A stretch of DNA of 45,219 bases from Bacteroidales bacterium (GTDB lineage: Bacteria > Bacteroidota > Bacteroidia > Bacteroidales > Bacteroidaceae): contig JAGHUS010000172.1 in the NCBI GenBank assembly GCA_018064685.1, forward strand, positions 1 through 45,219, read 5' to 3'. The notes under the pieces were generated by a model. It saw only the letters and a program-made list of their open reading frames with translations, was not told the DNA's origin and did not search any database. This document shows, in pieces, positions 7,665 to 16,850 of this stretch; position 1 is the first letter of the stretch; each line of letters opens with the position of its first letter. Position numbers and translations under genes: made by a program.

Positions 7665-10460
7665 CTACTTCTTCTTCGGATTCTTGTTCCAGTGGTACAC
7701 GAGGTGCAGCATGGCATAGTGAGGGAGAGAGCGGTACCAGGTGATGGTGCGGCCCTGGGCATAGACGGCATACTGGGTGTTGGAGAGCTGGTGCAGGAGG
7801 TCGAAGGCTTCGATGCGGGCAATGAGCTTGCCCTTCAGGAAGGGCTGCGAGAGGGAGGCGTTGAGCACGAAGTCATCGGTGTTGAGGTCTCTGCTGCCAT
7901 AGCCACGGCGACTGTACATATTGGCATCGACTGAGACGGTCATGTTGATGCCGGGGATGGTGTAGCGACCCGAGAGACCATACTGATAGTCAATGGCATT
8001 AAGCCTGTCGAAGTCAAGCATCTTGCCCTCGCTGTGTCGCCAGCTGATGTCGTAGGAAGCACGGAGGTTGAGCTTGTTGTGGTCGTATTTAACAGAGGTG
8101 CCGTTGTGCAGGGTGAGGGTGTTCACTTGGTTGAGGTGGCTCATGGTCTCGCCGGCTAACATAGTATGATCCACAGAGTGGTTGTAGTTGGCATCGGCAT
8201 TCGTCTTCAGCTCCCAGTAGCGCTTCTCGTCGAGGTTCTGGGAGAAGTCTAGCTTGGCAGTGGCGATGTAGTTGCCGCTCACATTCTCAGGGCGATAGGT
8301 ATAGACGCCGGTGGTGGGGGCGTAGGTGACGGCCTGACCTATGGCCTGGTGCAGATACTTGAACGATGTAGCTACGTGGTACATCCTTTGGTGCGCGCCA
8401 TAGTTGTTATAATACTCGGCCTTCAGACTGGTCGATTGCTCAGCACGTTTCAGATTTGGATTACCCAACTTCACCACCAAGGGATGGCTGTCATCGCGAT
8501 AGGTGATGCGGTCGTGGACGTTGGAACCTACCAGAGCGTGGTCGATTCTCCATTTGACCTCGTGCTTACGATCATGCGTTGGGAACCAGTCGCCTTCGAG
8601 AATAGGGTGAATGGACATTTTGGTGTGCGTAGCCAGCGTGTCGAGCGAGCCACGCTGATAGTCGAGCGACTGGTGTTCGGGTGTCACCCACAGGTCAAAA
8701 CTCCACAGCTCATAATCCATTGGCATGCCAAAGTGGGTCTGTTCGGGAGTCAGCCATTTTAATTGACTCAGATGGAACAGCGTTGTGGGACGTTGCCTAC
8801 GTAGGTGGCTGTCGTAGGAATTGTTTCGGTCGGTAATGGCCATGAGCATGTCTTGCTGTGAAGGCAGCATGAGGGTGTCGGGGTGGTAGAGCCAGTCGTG
8901 CGTGCGCTCGTTCGCAGTCGTGAACTGTTCTTCCACGCGCAGCCATAGGCTTTTATTCAAGAAATTCTGGTCGCCGTATGTCAGCCAAGTGAAGGTCTCT
9001 GTCTTGTTCCGCCAATAGTCACTCACATTGTGCTGCGAGGTGGCAAAGGGCTTGTAGAAGTCATAGCGTCTCATTGGTTCGTTTTCCTCCTTGGTACGGG
9101 TGAAATCAAATATATAATTAAAGTACCGTCGTTTTTCCTGATTGATTTTCTGCGAACCCGACCAATGGGTGTGAAAGTCCCACTGGTTGCCGTGGCTCAT
9201 GGCGAAGTCGTGCAGGCGGTTGGTGAGCGTATCATTGTACTGCTCCGTCAGCAGGCTCGTGTTGCCGGAATGGGTGCTGCGGTTATAATCGAAGTCGATG
9301 CTCAGGAAGTGAGGTTTAAGGAACTTGAAGTTGTTGTGCAGCGACAGTTTGCTGGCCTTGTTCATGGCCGAAGACTGCGTCAGCGTAAGGGGTGTGGCAC
9401 CACTGAGGAACAGCTCGCTGCGCTTGCGCACCTCGCTCTCATCCTTGCTCCATTTGTAGTCGACGTTCAGGTTCTCCTCGTACTTCTGGTTGGTGGAGCG
9501 GAAACTGAACTCGCCAGCCACGCTGCGAGTGGTGAGCAGTGACTGAGGTGCCGAAGCCGGTGTCCACTGGTTCTCCTTGCCGATGTGCCGACTCTCGTTC
9601 ACATTGTTCAGGTTGCCCAGCAAGGTGAAGCGGTAGGGATCGGCAAAGCCAAGGATGAAGCCGCGGCCCAGGTAGCGTCCCTGCGTGCCACCAGCCATTT
9701 CGATATTGGAGATGATGCCCCGGTTGTACTCCTGCTTCAGGTTCACGTCCATCACGTATTTGCGAGGTTCCACGTCGAAACCCAGTGCCTTGCTGCGGTC
9801 ACTCTGCTTCTCGTACACCTTCAGATTCTTTACAGTATAATAAGGTAGATTGTCCAGCAGTACCTTTGAGTTGCCACGGAAGAAGGAACGTGAACCGAGG
9901 ATGAGTTCATCCACCTTCCTGCCGTTGACGTAGATTTCGCCCCCTTCCTTCAAGGTCACGCCGGGCAACTGGCGAACGAGATCGTCGAGCATGCTTCCGT
10001 CGGGCAACTGGAAGGCATCGGCGTTATAGACCAGCGTGTCGCCCTTCCAGAACATCTTAATCTTGGTGGCGGTGACGTTTACTTCCTTGAGGTTTCGTAC
10101 CTTGCGCAGTTCCATGTCGCCCGCATTGAACGGTACGTTTTTCACCATCGGCGACTTGAACGACAGCCATGCATCGTCGTAGCCCTCCTGCGAGCCACGA
10201 AGCAGGTATTTCTTGCCGCATTCCACGGTGAAGGAGAACATGGTGAATTCCACTTCGCCCGTGCTGGCCTTCTTGGCTTTCAGCACTTCCACCTCCTTGA
10301 TGAAGGTGCTGTCCTCCGTCATCAGGGTGAGCTTGACATCGGGCAGAGGGGTTCTCAGAAAGGCATCGCGGATGCTTCCGCTGGCCGTGTTGGTGTCTTG
10401 TGCGCTGACACTAAGGATGGCGGTCAGCATAAAAAATGAGAGGAAGAGTAATTGCTTCAT
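7665..10460 (-). CDS. TonB-dependent-receptor-like outer-membrane beta-barrel (no STN)
   Basis: A 931-residue outer-membrane protein. Residues 1-20 are a signal peptide (ending LSVSAQ), ~21-130 a CarboxypepD_reg-like domain, ~130-225 a plug (GDTLVYNADAFQLPDGSMLD, LPGVTLKEGGEIYVNGRK), and the rest a barrel. It is a paralogue of the 386-3400 receptor but lacks the STN domain, so it should not signal to an anti-sigma factor directly. The C-terminal ~80 residues, including the KNPKKK end, are nearly identical in DNA and protein to that receptor, which suggests gene conversion. It is divergent from the membrane HTH regulator at 10622, which makes local control plausible. A TACTTTTG box near 10490 (minus strand) may be its -7 element. 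Confidence 0.9.
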   Translation of the reverse strand: MKQLLFLSFFMLTAILSVSAQDTNTASGSIRDAFLRTPLPDVKLTLMTEDSTFIKEVEVLKAKKASTGEVEFTMFSFTVECGKKYLLRGSQEGYDDAWLSFKSPMVKNVPFNAGDMELRKVRNLKEVNVTATKIKMFWKGDTLVYNADAFQLPDGSMLDDLVRQLPGVTLKEGGEIYVNGRKVDELILGSRSFFRGNSKVLLDNLPYYTVKNLKVYEKQSDRSKALGFDVEPRKYVMDVNLKQEYNRGIISNIEMAGGTQGRYLGRGFILGFADPYRFTLLGNLNNVNESRHIGKENQWTPASAPQSLLTTRSVAGEFSFRSTNQKYEENLNVDYKWSKDESEVRKRSELFLSGATPLTLTQSSAMNKASKLSLHNNFKFLKPHFLSIDFDYNRSTHSGNTSLLTEQYNDTLTNRLHDFAMSHGNQWDFHTHWSGSQKINQEKRRYFNYIFDFTRTKEENEPMRRYDFYKPFATSQHNVSDYWRNKTETFTWLTYGDQNFLNKSLWLRVEEQFTTANERTHDWLYHPDTLMLPSQQDMLMAITDRNNSYDSHLRRQRPTTLFHLSQLKWLTPEQTHFGMPMDYELWSFDLWVTPEHQSLDYQRGSLDTLATHTKMSIHPILEGDWFPTHDRKHEVKWRIDHALVGSNVHDRITYRDDSHPLVVKLGNPNLKRAEQSTSLKAEYYNNYGAHQRMYHVATSFKYLHQAIGQAVTYAPTTGVYTYRPENVSGNYIATAKLDFSQNLDEKRYWELKTNADANYNHSVDHTMLAGETMSHLNQVNTLTLHNGTSVKYDHNKLNLRASYDISWRHSEGKMLDFDRLNAIDYQYGLSGRYTIPGINMTVSVDANMYSRRGYGSRDLNTDDFVLNASLSQPFLKGKLIARIEAFDLLHQLSNTQYAVYAQGRTITWYRSLPHYAMLHLVYHWNKNPKKK

Positions 10461-10592
10461 ACGTTTTTATGATTTATGTTTTTCGACGGCAAAAGTACAT
10501 GAATAGGGCAAATATCGGGGTACTTTCGGGTTTTCAATTCTTTTTCAATTGATTGAAAACTCATTTTTCACACTGTTTTCAGGCTTTTTTCA

Positions 10593-10600
10593 TAACTTTG
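10593..10600 (+). promoter_or_regulatory. Bacteroidota-type -7 box TAACTTTG
   Basis: TAACTTTG fits the TAnnTTTG consensus of the primary sigma factor in this phylum and lies 21 bp before the ATG at 10622. A good -33 TTTG is not evident. The box argues that translation starts at 10622, because the upstream in-frame ATG at 10553 lies before the promoter. Confidence 0.6.
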
Positions 10601-10621
10601 TGCAGAAAAATAACAAAAAAA

Positions 10622-12097
10622 ATGAAGTACCTATACATGTTGGTTGCCTCGTTGTTGCTCGCATCGTGCGGGACGAAATACAACGAGATGCAGGAATGCC
10701 TGACGCAGATGGAAGGCAATGAGGAGAACTATGACACACCGACCACCGACTCGCTGGCGCTGGAGGTCGTGACCTATATGGATATGCACGGCACGCCCGA
10801 GGATCGCCTGCGTGCGTGGCGCCAGGTAGGAAAGGTCTTTCACAGGATGGGCAACGGCGGCTATCGCAACGAGGCATACAAGATGGCTGTGGCCAGCATC
10901 GACACCACGCAGGCGTTCGACAAGACACTCTTCGCCCTCACCCTCTCCGAACAGGCACAAGCACTGGCATGGACACTCCGTCCCGAAGAATCACGCGCTA
11001 CAACATTCCGCGCCATTGCACTGGCCGAGGCTGCAGGCGACACCGTTACTGCCATGTACATCCGAGGCACGAACTACGGTAATTTTCATACTGACACGAC
11101 CAGCGGTTTCACGGTGGCACGCGAAGCCTACGACTATCTGTGGGAGCACCGCTATTACCAACAGGCCGTGGATGCCTACGGTGCAGCTTTGTTTATGTCC
11201 ATCGATGGATATGAGCCCGATACGTTCCACATGCACCTTGACCGCCTGGTAAAGCACACCAAGCACAACATCACCGACCCGCATTCATGGTGGACGCGAG
11301 AGTACCTGCTGGCCAGGGGAACCGTCTACCAACGTCAGGAGAACCGCGACTCGTGCATACATTATTTTAAGAAACTGGCAGAGGCAGATATGAAGGGAGT
11401 CAAGGTGCCCGGCATACGTGGACTTTCGCACCTGGCCGATGCCTACGGCCACTGGGGCGATACGCTCCAGGCCAAGCAGTGCGGAGAGCAGATCATGGAA
11501 ATCTCCTATCACAACCAACAACTCAGGCAGGATAACGATAGCAAGATACTGACACAGGTCTATCAGTCCATGCACGCCCAGATGGCGAAGGACGAGGCTG
11601 CGGATCGCAAAGGCGTGATGATCCTGCTGGCCTCCATCGTGGCATTGACACTGGTGCTGTTCCTGCTTTACCGTCAGCGAATGATGAAGCGGCAGCATCG
11701 GGAACTGCTGCAACAGAATGGTGAATATGCCGCCCTGCTGGCCTCGCTCCAGACGAAGGACACCATCCTGGAGAGCCCCATCGTAAAGCGCATCCATGAG
11801 TTATCCGCTCACGATGCCCATCCATCTGACGAGGAGTGGCTGCAGCTCCAGGCCCTTATAGACAAGCAATATCCCCTACTCTTCCCATCCCTGCAGAAAG
11901 ACTATACCATGACCGAGCAGGAGAAGCGTGCCGTCTGCCTGATCGTAGCCAAGTGCACCCCTTCGCAGATGTCCGTCCTGCTGGTATACTCAAAGGGAAA
12001 CGTCAGCAACCTCCGTCGCCGCCTCTACGCCAAGCTGACCGGCGAGGACGGCAAGGGAACAGACCTGGACGAGATGGTGAATGGCCTGTGCCGATAG
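10622..12097 (+). CDS. Membrane-anchored TPR regulator with C-terminal HTH
   Basis: A 491-residue protein when started at the ATG at 10622. The N-terminus has a lipoprotein signal (LLLASC, lipobox Cys at 18). Residues ~20-325 are helical, TPR-like repeats presumably in the periplasm. A membrane helix lies at ~330-352 (VMILLASIVALTLVLFLLYR), followed by a basic coiled stretch. The C-terminal ~65 residues (YTMTEQEKRAVCLIVAKCTP, then MSVLLVYSKGNVSNLRRRLY) resemble a LuxR-type helix-turn-helix in the cytoplasm. This layout suggests a one-component transmembrane transcription regulator that reads a periplasmic signal. It is divergent from the receptor at 7665-10460, a likely target. A frame reading from 10553 would add 23 residues and hide the lipobox, so I reject that start. 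Confidence 0.8.
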   Translation: MKYLYMLVASLLLASCGTKYNEMQECLTQMEGNEENYDTPTTDSLALEVVTYMDMHGTPEDRLRAWRQVGKVFHRMGNGGYRNEAYKMAVASIDTTQAFDKTLFALTLSEQAQALAWTLRPEESRATTFRAIALAEAAGDTVTAMYIRGTNYGNFHTDTTSGFTVAREAYDYLWEHRYYQQAVDAYGAALFMSIDGYEPDTFHMHLDRLVKHTKHNITDPHSWWTREYLLARGTVYQRQENRDSCIHYFKKLAEADMKGVKVPGIRGLSHLADAYGHWGDTLQAKQCGEQIMEISYHNQQLRQDNDSKILTQVYQSMHAQMAKDEAADRKGVMILLASIVALTLVLFLLYRQRMMKRQHRELLQQNGEYAALLASLQTKDTILESPIVKRIHELSAHDAHPSDEEWLQLQALIDKQYPLLFPSLQKDYTMTEQEKRAVCLIVAKCTPSQMSVLLVYSKGNVSNLRRRLYAKLTGEDGKGTDLDEMVNGLCR

Positions 12098-12102
12098 AAA
12101 AA

Positions 12103-12132
12103 CCGCCCGCTGTCCTCTCGGATGGCGGGCGG
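12103..12132 (-). terminator. Intrinsic terminator shared by convergent genes
   Basis: CCGCCCGC (12103-12110) pairs with GCGGGCGG (12125-12132) around a 14-nt loop. On the minus strand the stem is followed by TTTTTC, a U-tract, so it should end transcripts arriving from the receptor gene 12246-14996. It also lies just after the plus-strand stop at 12097. Confidence 0.8.
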
Positions 12133-12245
12133 GGTGATGCATCATTCAATCATGTTTATTTTAACCAATTTACTAAGCTATATTTTTGAGTTACGTTTGG
12201 GCTATTGCCTACAAATGCGTAACAAGTGTGTTTTCTATTATATTA

Positions 12246-14996
12246 TTACTTCTTGCCAAGATTGAAACGTACGCTGGCCAGGAAGGAGCGGGGACGCAGA
12301 TGGTACTCGGCATAGTGCTCCACCATGTCGGTGGTCTGATGGGTGACGAAGGTACGTGTGCCGAGCAGATTGCTGGCCGTGAACTCTATCTCGACGGGCT
12401 TCCAGAGCTTCAGTCGCAACTTGGCATCCATCATGCCATAGTCGCTGCGGCCAGGGAGCTGGGCGTTGTGGATGTGCGAGCCATTGACGTGCAGGAAGAT
12501 GCGGTTTGTCAGCAGCGTTACATCCAGGCTGGCATGCTGACGGTACGAGGAGATGCGGCTGTCGGCCACACTGCTATGCTGCAGGGTGTTGCTCCAGTTG
12601 ATGTCGTAGGCCAGATGTGCACCCTTCCAGAGGTCAATGCCTGCCTTGGCCGTGACGGAGTAGGTATCGCCCTGGTACTGTGTGACGATGCCTTGACGCA
12701 GGTACTGGCTGTTGGAGCGGGCATAACCACCATTCACCTCCAGCGAGAGGGTCTGCCAGTTGATGTCTTTGCGCAGATTGGCATTCAGGGTGTACGAGGT
12801 GCTGTGGTGCGGCACCAGTTCGGCCTGCATCACGCTGTGGCCCTGGGCATCGAGGGTGGAGCCGTACATCACGTCGCTCCAGTTGCGCCCGGCCCTGGCT
12901 TCAAGATAGGCAAACACCTCGGCGAAGATCTCCTTGAAGTCGAGCTTCAGGCGACCATCGAGCGAGTGCGAGTCATAGATGTGGGCCTTGTAGCGGTTGA
13001 GCGAACGATAGTTGCTCATGATGTAGGAGGTGAGCATCTGGCTCCATCCATTCTCGCTCGCGCCGTACGAGGCATCGCCGTGCAGCGTCCAGTTGTCGTG
13101 CATGCGCCAAAGCAAGGCGGCTTCGGGAGCGACCTGTAGTTGTAGGCGTCGAGCATCCGTATCCTCTCCTGGGTATGGGACATTGTTCAGTGTGGTATAT
13201 CCCAACACCAACGGCAGGTCAAAGGACAAGGACAGTCCACCCTTGACATAGCGGGCTGTGGCTCCGGCACTGAGCGCAGAGTGGGTATAGTGCATGTCGC
13301 CCAAAAGACCCTGACTGACCTCGGGATGCAGCAGTTCGCTCTCAATACCCATGTACTGGGTGGAGAGGCTGGCTGTGGGCGTGATGGACCAGCGATGCTG
13401 GGTGAGGTTCTTCAATGTAGAGAAGTGAGTGCTGAACCGGGCAGAGGTGAGGGTGGCATCCTGCATGGCCGTCATGCCATCGGTGACGGCGAGGCTCTGC
13501 GGATTGCGACTGAAGGAGGCAGTGCTCGACATGTCGAAACCACCGCCACTGGCTGTGCGATGCACCCAATGCAGACGGTCGCTCAGCCCCATTACGCGGT
13601 TGCGGGCATCCTGTCGGATGCGGTCGGAGGTTGTGAGCGTGGTGCCCCAACCGTCGTTCCACTCACCCGTCCAGTTCAGGGTGTTGCTCAGATAACGCTT
13701 GTCGGCATTCAGTTCGTACTGCAGTTCCACCTCACTGTGGTGCTGGCGCTGACGCGAACTGGCATCCTCGGTCATGAGCAGTTGGGTGCCGTCGGGCATC
13801 GTGTAGGAGGTGCGGGCGTAGGATTCCAGTCGCTGCAGGTCGTATTTGTAGGAGGCATTATAGTGCAACTGTGTGGTCTCGTTGAGCTTCCGCAGGTTCT
13901 GGGTGTAGAGATTGTGCAGATTGTCGCGCAGATTGCTGCCGATGGGCGAACGGCTGGCACCGAGCACGCCAGTCAGGGTGTAGGCGCTGGCACCGATGCC
14001 GCCGTAGTGACGCTCGCCCAACGTCGAGCCGTTACCCGTATTACCATTGCCGTAGAAGATGACGTGCTGGCCACGAGTGCCGAAGTTCATGCTGTAGGCA
14101 TCGCAGTCCCACAGGGCAGACCCCCCATCCCCTGCGTTTTGAGACAAGTCAAAAGCTAGGGGGAGCTGGAATGGGGATGCTAACTGATTTAATCCACTAG
14201 TCTCTACATCTTGAACGTTACCAGCTCCCCCTAAAGGGGGTTGGGGGGTCTGTGTCTGGGAGGTCTGTGATTGGGGGGTCTGTATTCCTCCTCCCAAGTG
14301 TATGCTGTGCGTCCACACTCCCTTGACTTTCTTCTTCAGTTTCAGGTTGATGGCAGCCGACTCGGGCGGTATCTGATCCTGCAAGGCACGCACATGTTCG
14401 TGGTGCTCCAAGACCTGCACGGTGGCCACGTCCTCGGCCTTGATGCCGGAGGTGGCCAGGTTGTAGCGGCCTTGCAGCACGTCCATACCTTCTATATAAA
14501 AGTGGTTGATGGCCACACCCTGGTACTTGATGGTGCCGTTCTCCTCGATCGAGATACCGGGCAACTCCTTCAGCACGTCGCCTATGGTGCGGTCATAGTC
14601 CTTCATGTAGGCCGAGACGAGATAGTTCAGCGTGTCCCTGCTGCCCCACAGCTTCTGCGCCTTCACTTGCACCTCGCGCAGTACCATGTTCTCCTCCTCG
14701 GCCTTCCAGTCAATGCGTTGCGTCCTGCCCTCAATGTTGCGATATGCACGTTTGATGTTGAAGCCGGTGAGACGCAGCAACAGACGTGGATAGACATGCT
14801 CGAGACTGATGCGGTACCGGCCCACCGAGTCAGTCATGCTATAGCCTACGATGCTGGAGTCGGCAGGTGTGAGTGCTGCCACGATGCAGCCCTCCAAAGC
14901 CTCGTCCTGCGAGTCGGTGACGCGGCCGGAGATGGTGGTCTGGGCGGTGGCGGCAACGCTAAACGCTGTAAGGATAAAGAAGAGAATTCGCTTCAT
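12246..14996 (-). CDS. TonB-dependent-receptor-like barrel carrying an in-frame repeat element
   Basis: A 916-residue outer-membrane protein: signal peptide 1-18 (ends VAATAQ), CarboxypepD_reg domain (~19-105, SGRVTDSQDEALEGCIVAAL), plug (~105-215, GDVLKELPGISIEENGTIKY, FYIEGMDVLQGRYNLAT), then barrel. Residues ~249-293 are encoded by a palindromic element (PQPPLGGAGNVQDVETSG) in what I infer is the first surface loop. It belongs with the receptor at 17211-20033, not with the 386/7665 pair. Upstream on the same strand are two GLPGLI genes (15138, 16044) behind a promoter that matches the blaI promoter, so this receptor may belong to a BlaI-controlled transcript, although a 141-bp repeat-filled gap precedes it. 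Confidence 0.9.
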   Translation of the reverse strand: MKRILFFILTAFSVAATAQTTISGRVTDSQDEALEGCIVAALTPADSSIVGYSMTDSVGRYRISLEHVYPRLLLRLTGFNIKRAYRNIEGRTQRIDWKAEEENMVLREVQVKAQKLWGSRDTLNYLVSAYMKDYDRTIGDVLKELPGISIEENGTIKYQGVAINHFYIEGMDVLQGRYNLATSGIKAEDVATVQVLEHHEHVRALQDQIPPESAAINLKLKKKVKGVWTHSIHLGGGIQTPQSQTSQTQTPQPPLGGAGNVQDVETSGLNQLASPFQLPLAFDLSQNAGDGGSALWDCDAYSMNFGTRGQHVIFYGNGNTGNGSTLGERHYGGIGASAYTLTGVLGASRSPIGSNLRDNLHNLYTQNLRKLNETTQLHYNASYKYDLQRLESYARTSYTMPDGTQLLMTEDASSRQRQHHSEVELQYELNADKRYLSNTLNWTGEWNDGWGTTLTTSDRIRQDARNRVMGLSDRLHWVHRTASGGGFDMSSTASFSRNPQSLAVTDGMTAMQDATLTSARFSTHFSTLKNLTQHRWSITPTASLSTQYMGIESELLHPEVSQGLLGDMHYTHSALSAGATARYVKGGLSLSFDLPLVLGYTTLNNVPYPGEDTDARRLQLQVAPEAALLWRMHDNWTLHGDASYGASENGWSQMLTSYIMSNYRSLNRYKAHIYDSHSLDGRLKLDFKEIFAEVFAYLEARAGRNWSDVMYGSTLDAQGHSVMQAELVPHHSTSYTLNANLRKDINWQTLSLEVNGGYARSNSQYLRQGIVTQYQGDTYSVTAKAGIDLWKGAHLAYDINWSNTLQHSSVADSRISSYRQHASLDVTLLTNRIFLHVNGSHIHNAQLPGRSDYGMMDAKLRLKLWKPVEIEFTASNLLGTRTFVTHQTTDMVEHYAEYHLRPRSFLASVRFNLGKK
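14118..14251. repeat. MITE-like palindromic element inside receptor CDS (copy 1)
   Basis: About 134 bp, with an AGACCCCCCATCCCC left arm and a CTCCCCCTAAAGGGGG...GGGGGGTCT right arm. The core GGGGATGCTAACTGATTT...ATCTTGAACGT is shared with the copy at 19200-19312. The left arm carries a 21-bp insertion with its own small palindrome (TTTTGA-GACAAG-TCAAAA). Partial GGTCTGTG units repeat just outside the right end (14252-14283). It is translated in frame. Confidence 0.85.
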
Positions 14997-15137
14997 AGGT
15001 CTTTTTAGTTTTTAGTTTAGAGTTTAGTGTTTAGAGCAGTTGTTGAGTTTAGAGTTAAAAGTTGGCAATTGATAATACTTTAAACTATACACTACTCTAA
15101 ACTCTAAACACTACACTCTACACTCTCAGAGGGTTTT
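14997..15137. repeat. TTTAGAGTTTAGTG repeat spacer
   Basis: This 141-bp gap between a GLPGLI gene and the receptor start carries AGTTTAGAGTTTAGTG-type repeats near 15013-15035 and roughly inverted CTCTAAACTCTAAACAC copies near 15095-15117, which could fold into a long imperfect hairpin. Related sequence occurs at 5499-5530. No gene or clear promoter box was found. Confidence 0.5.
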
Positions 15138-15977
15138 CTATTTCAGTTCAAGTGGCACATACTTCGTGTCGGTCTTGGGCAGGGCGATGCCATTGATCAT
15201 GACCGTTCCATTTATTATCTCCATGTGTTGAACGTCGGCAGGGGAGATCAGCCTTTCGGGATGACTCATCAGTTCGGGATTGCTCATCTTCTGGTTTCGG
15301 AACTTCACAAAACGTTGGTGTTTGGCCTTCACGGCATCCTCTGCGGGCGTGTAGAGGATAGGTTCGCGCACGAAATCTAGTCGCGAACAGGTAAAGGAGT
15401 GTACACCATCGGCCTCGGCACGCAATATCAACCCTGGCAATCCGCACAGACGCCAGGGACCAGCCGACGAGGGTATCTCACTGCAGAACCATGCCGTCCA
15501 CTCCCGACCGCCATACGTTGCCGTAGCACGCTGGCAAGGCATACCGCAAACACGGTCCGTCTCAGTGTGGAGCGTCCAGCGGATATCAGCCGGGGCAGTC
15601 GTCTCAAAACGATTGAAAGGCACGACGTCATGCTGCGTCAGTTCGTTGCGCTTAGGATAGCCCTGGAAGACAACAGGGATATACAGCTGGCTCTCCTCAA
15701 ACTTCTCCATGCTCGTGCCGTTGTGCCGAGCCTTACCCATAGAGCAAGCCACCTGTTTGCCTACCAGCAGATCGATGGGATAGGTCACGTCCGTAGGTGC
15801 TCCCTTCGCATCCGTGGTATGGCACACATAGTCGTAGGCGGCCACGCAGAAGGTGTAGTCCAAAGTGTCGGGCACAGCTCCTTCTGGCTGGTTGCTAACG
15901 AGTTCCCTGCTCACCTTGACTTGTGCATGAGTCGACAATCCTATCAGCAATATGCCGAGAATAAGTTTAGCTTTCAT
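15138..15977 (-). CDS. GLPGLI family protein
   Basis: A 279-residue secreted protein with a signal peptide (MKAKLILGILLIGLSTHA). The core is GPWRLCGLPGLILRAE at ~171, preceded by MPCQRATATYGGREWTAWFC: one Cys at the first site, Ala at the second, and additional Cys residues after the Trp-Phe and inside the core. The tail is YVPLELK. It lies 66 bp downstream of the GLPGLI gene 16044-16850 on the same strand and probably shares its transcript. The gap contains a solitary palindromic repeat arm. The 12246-14996 receptor follows. Confidence 0.92.
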   Translation of the reverse strand: MKAKLILGILLIGLSTHAQVKVSRELVSNQPEGAVPDTLDYTFCVAAYDYVCHTTDAKGAPTDVTYPIDLLVGKQVACSMGKARHNGTSMEKFEESQLYIPVVFQGYPKRNELTQHDVVPFNRFETTAPADIRWTLHTETDRVCGMPCQRATATYGGREWTAWFCSEIPSSAGPWRLCGLPGLILRAEADGVHSFTCSRLDFVREPILYTPAEDAVKAKHQRFVKFRNQKMSNPELMSHPERLISPADVQHMEIINGTVMINGIALPKTDTKYVPLELK

Positions 15978-16011
15978 GGTTTATTGTATTTGACTTTCTT
16001 CATACATACTG

Positions 16012-16042
16012 CTCCCCCCTAAAGGGGGGCGGGGGAGGGTCT
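16012..16042. repeat. Solitary arm of the G/C palindromic element
   Basis: CTCCCCCCTAAAGGGGGG followed by CGGGGGAGGGTCT matches one terminal arm of the elements at 14118 and 19200, without the other arm or the core. It lies between two GLPGLI genes, two bases beyond the stop region of the upstream one. It may be a relic or a weak terminator. Confidence 0.6.
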
Positions 16043-16043
16043 T

Positions 16044-16850
16044 TTATTTCATCTCCAACGGATAATACGGCATACTGCCTATCTCCATGCCATCCATCTT
16101 GATGTTTGCTCCGTAGTCTTGCGCAAAGGCGGTGTGATTGAGGTTGAGGAGTTTCTCCTTCTTCATCAGTCGCTTGTGGTCCATCTTTTCGGCATCGTAG
16201 TGGCGATAGACCATGAGGCGTGGCGTAGAGGGGCGACCCACCTCCTGTGCCGTGAAGTGCCACTCGTGGGTGCTGTCCTCCAAGTCGAGGATGAGGCCAG
16301 GCAGACCACCGAACTTGTAGGGGCCATAGCTGGCGGGGATGGCGGCTGCAAACCAAGCCTCCCACTTGCGGCCACGAAACTCGCAGGTGGCACGCTGGCA
16401 GTCGTAGCCCAGCACTGTCTTGTGTTCGGACTGCACCTTCCACTTCATCTGTGGGATGGGTTCGCTGTACTGCATCAGTCCAGCCACATCCAGAATCACG
16501 CGGCGTGTCAGCTGTCCCTTCTCAGGCAGACCGATGACCACCTCGCCCAGCTGAGCTTGCGTGTTCATGCTGAAGGGCCATATCTTCTTTGTCATCTGAA
16601 AGTATTTCCATCCGCTGGCCACCGTACCCTGCCAGTTGTCACGCTGCCAGTGGGCCGCCTTGTCGCAGATGTCCAGCTCGTAGGTCAGCGTGTCGCGCCA
16701 GTCATCCTGTCGCCACTGGTTGGGGTAGTCGCACAACTGTGCTACTTGGTATTTGACGTGCAACTCGCTCGTTCCGAGCAGTGTAGAATCGTTCTGAGCA
16801 CTTGCGGTAAGGGCACAGCACAGGCTGGCCAGAAAGAGTAGTTTTTTCAT
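16044..16850 (-). CDS. GLPGLI family protein under a BlaI-like promoter
   Basis: A 268-residue secreted protein. Its signal peptide, MKKLLFLASLCCALTASA, nearly matches that of the GLPGLI protein encoded beside blaR1 (29706-30539: MKKALFLASLCCALTSMA). The core is GPYKFGGLPGLILDLED at ~175, with a YDCQRATCEFRGRKWEAWF Cys-x4-Cys pair ahead of it and a YYPLEMK tail. The upstream 116 bp match the region before blaI at about 83 percent without gaps, so this gene is a good candidate BlaI target. It appears to be first in a GLPGLI-GLPGLI-receptor series running to 12246. Confidence 0.93.
   Translation of the reverse strand: MKKLLFLASLCCALTASAQNDSTLLGTSELHVKYQVAQLCDYPNQWRQDDWRDTLTYELDICDKAAHWQRDNWQGTVASGWKYFQMTKKIWPFSMNTQAQLGEVVIGLPEKGQLTRRVILDVAGLMQYSEPIPQMKWKVQSEHKTVLGYDCQRATCEFRGRKWEAWFAAAIPASYGPYKFGGLPGLILDLEDSTHEWHFTAQEVGRPSTPRLMVYRHYDAEKMDHKRLMKKEKLLNLNHTAFAQDYGANIKMDGMEIGSMPYYPLEMK

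Noticed and set aside
10553..10621. Upstream start that adds 23 residues to the TPR regulator
   Set aside because: It lies before the predicted -7 box at 10593-10600 and would bury the lipoprotein signal.
14118..14251. G/C-run palindrome read as an intrinsic terminator inside the receptor
   Set aside because: Reading frame continues through it and the same core recurs in a paralogue, so a translated repeat element explains it better.
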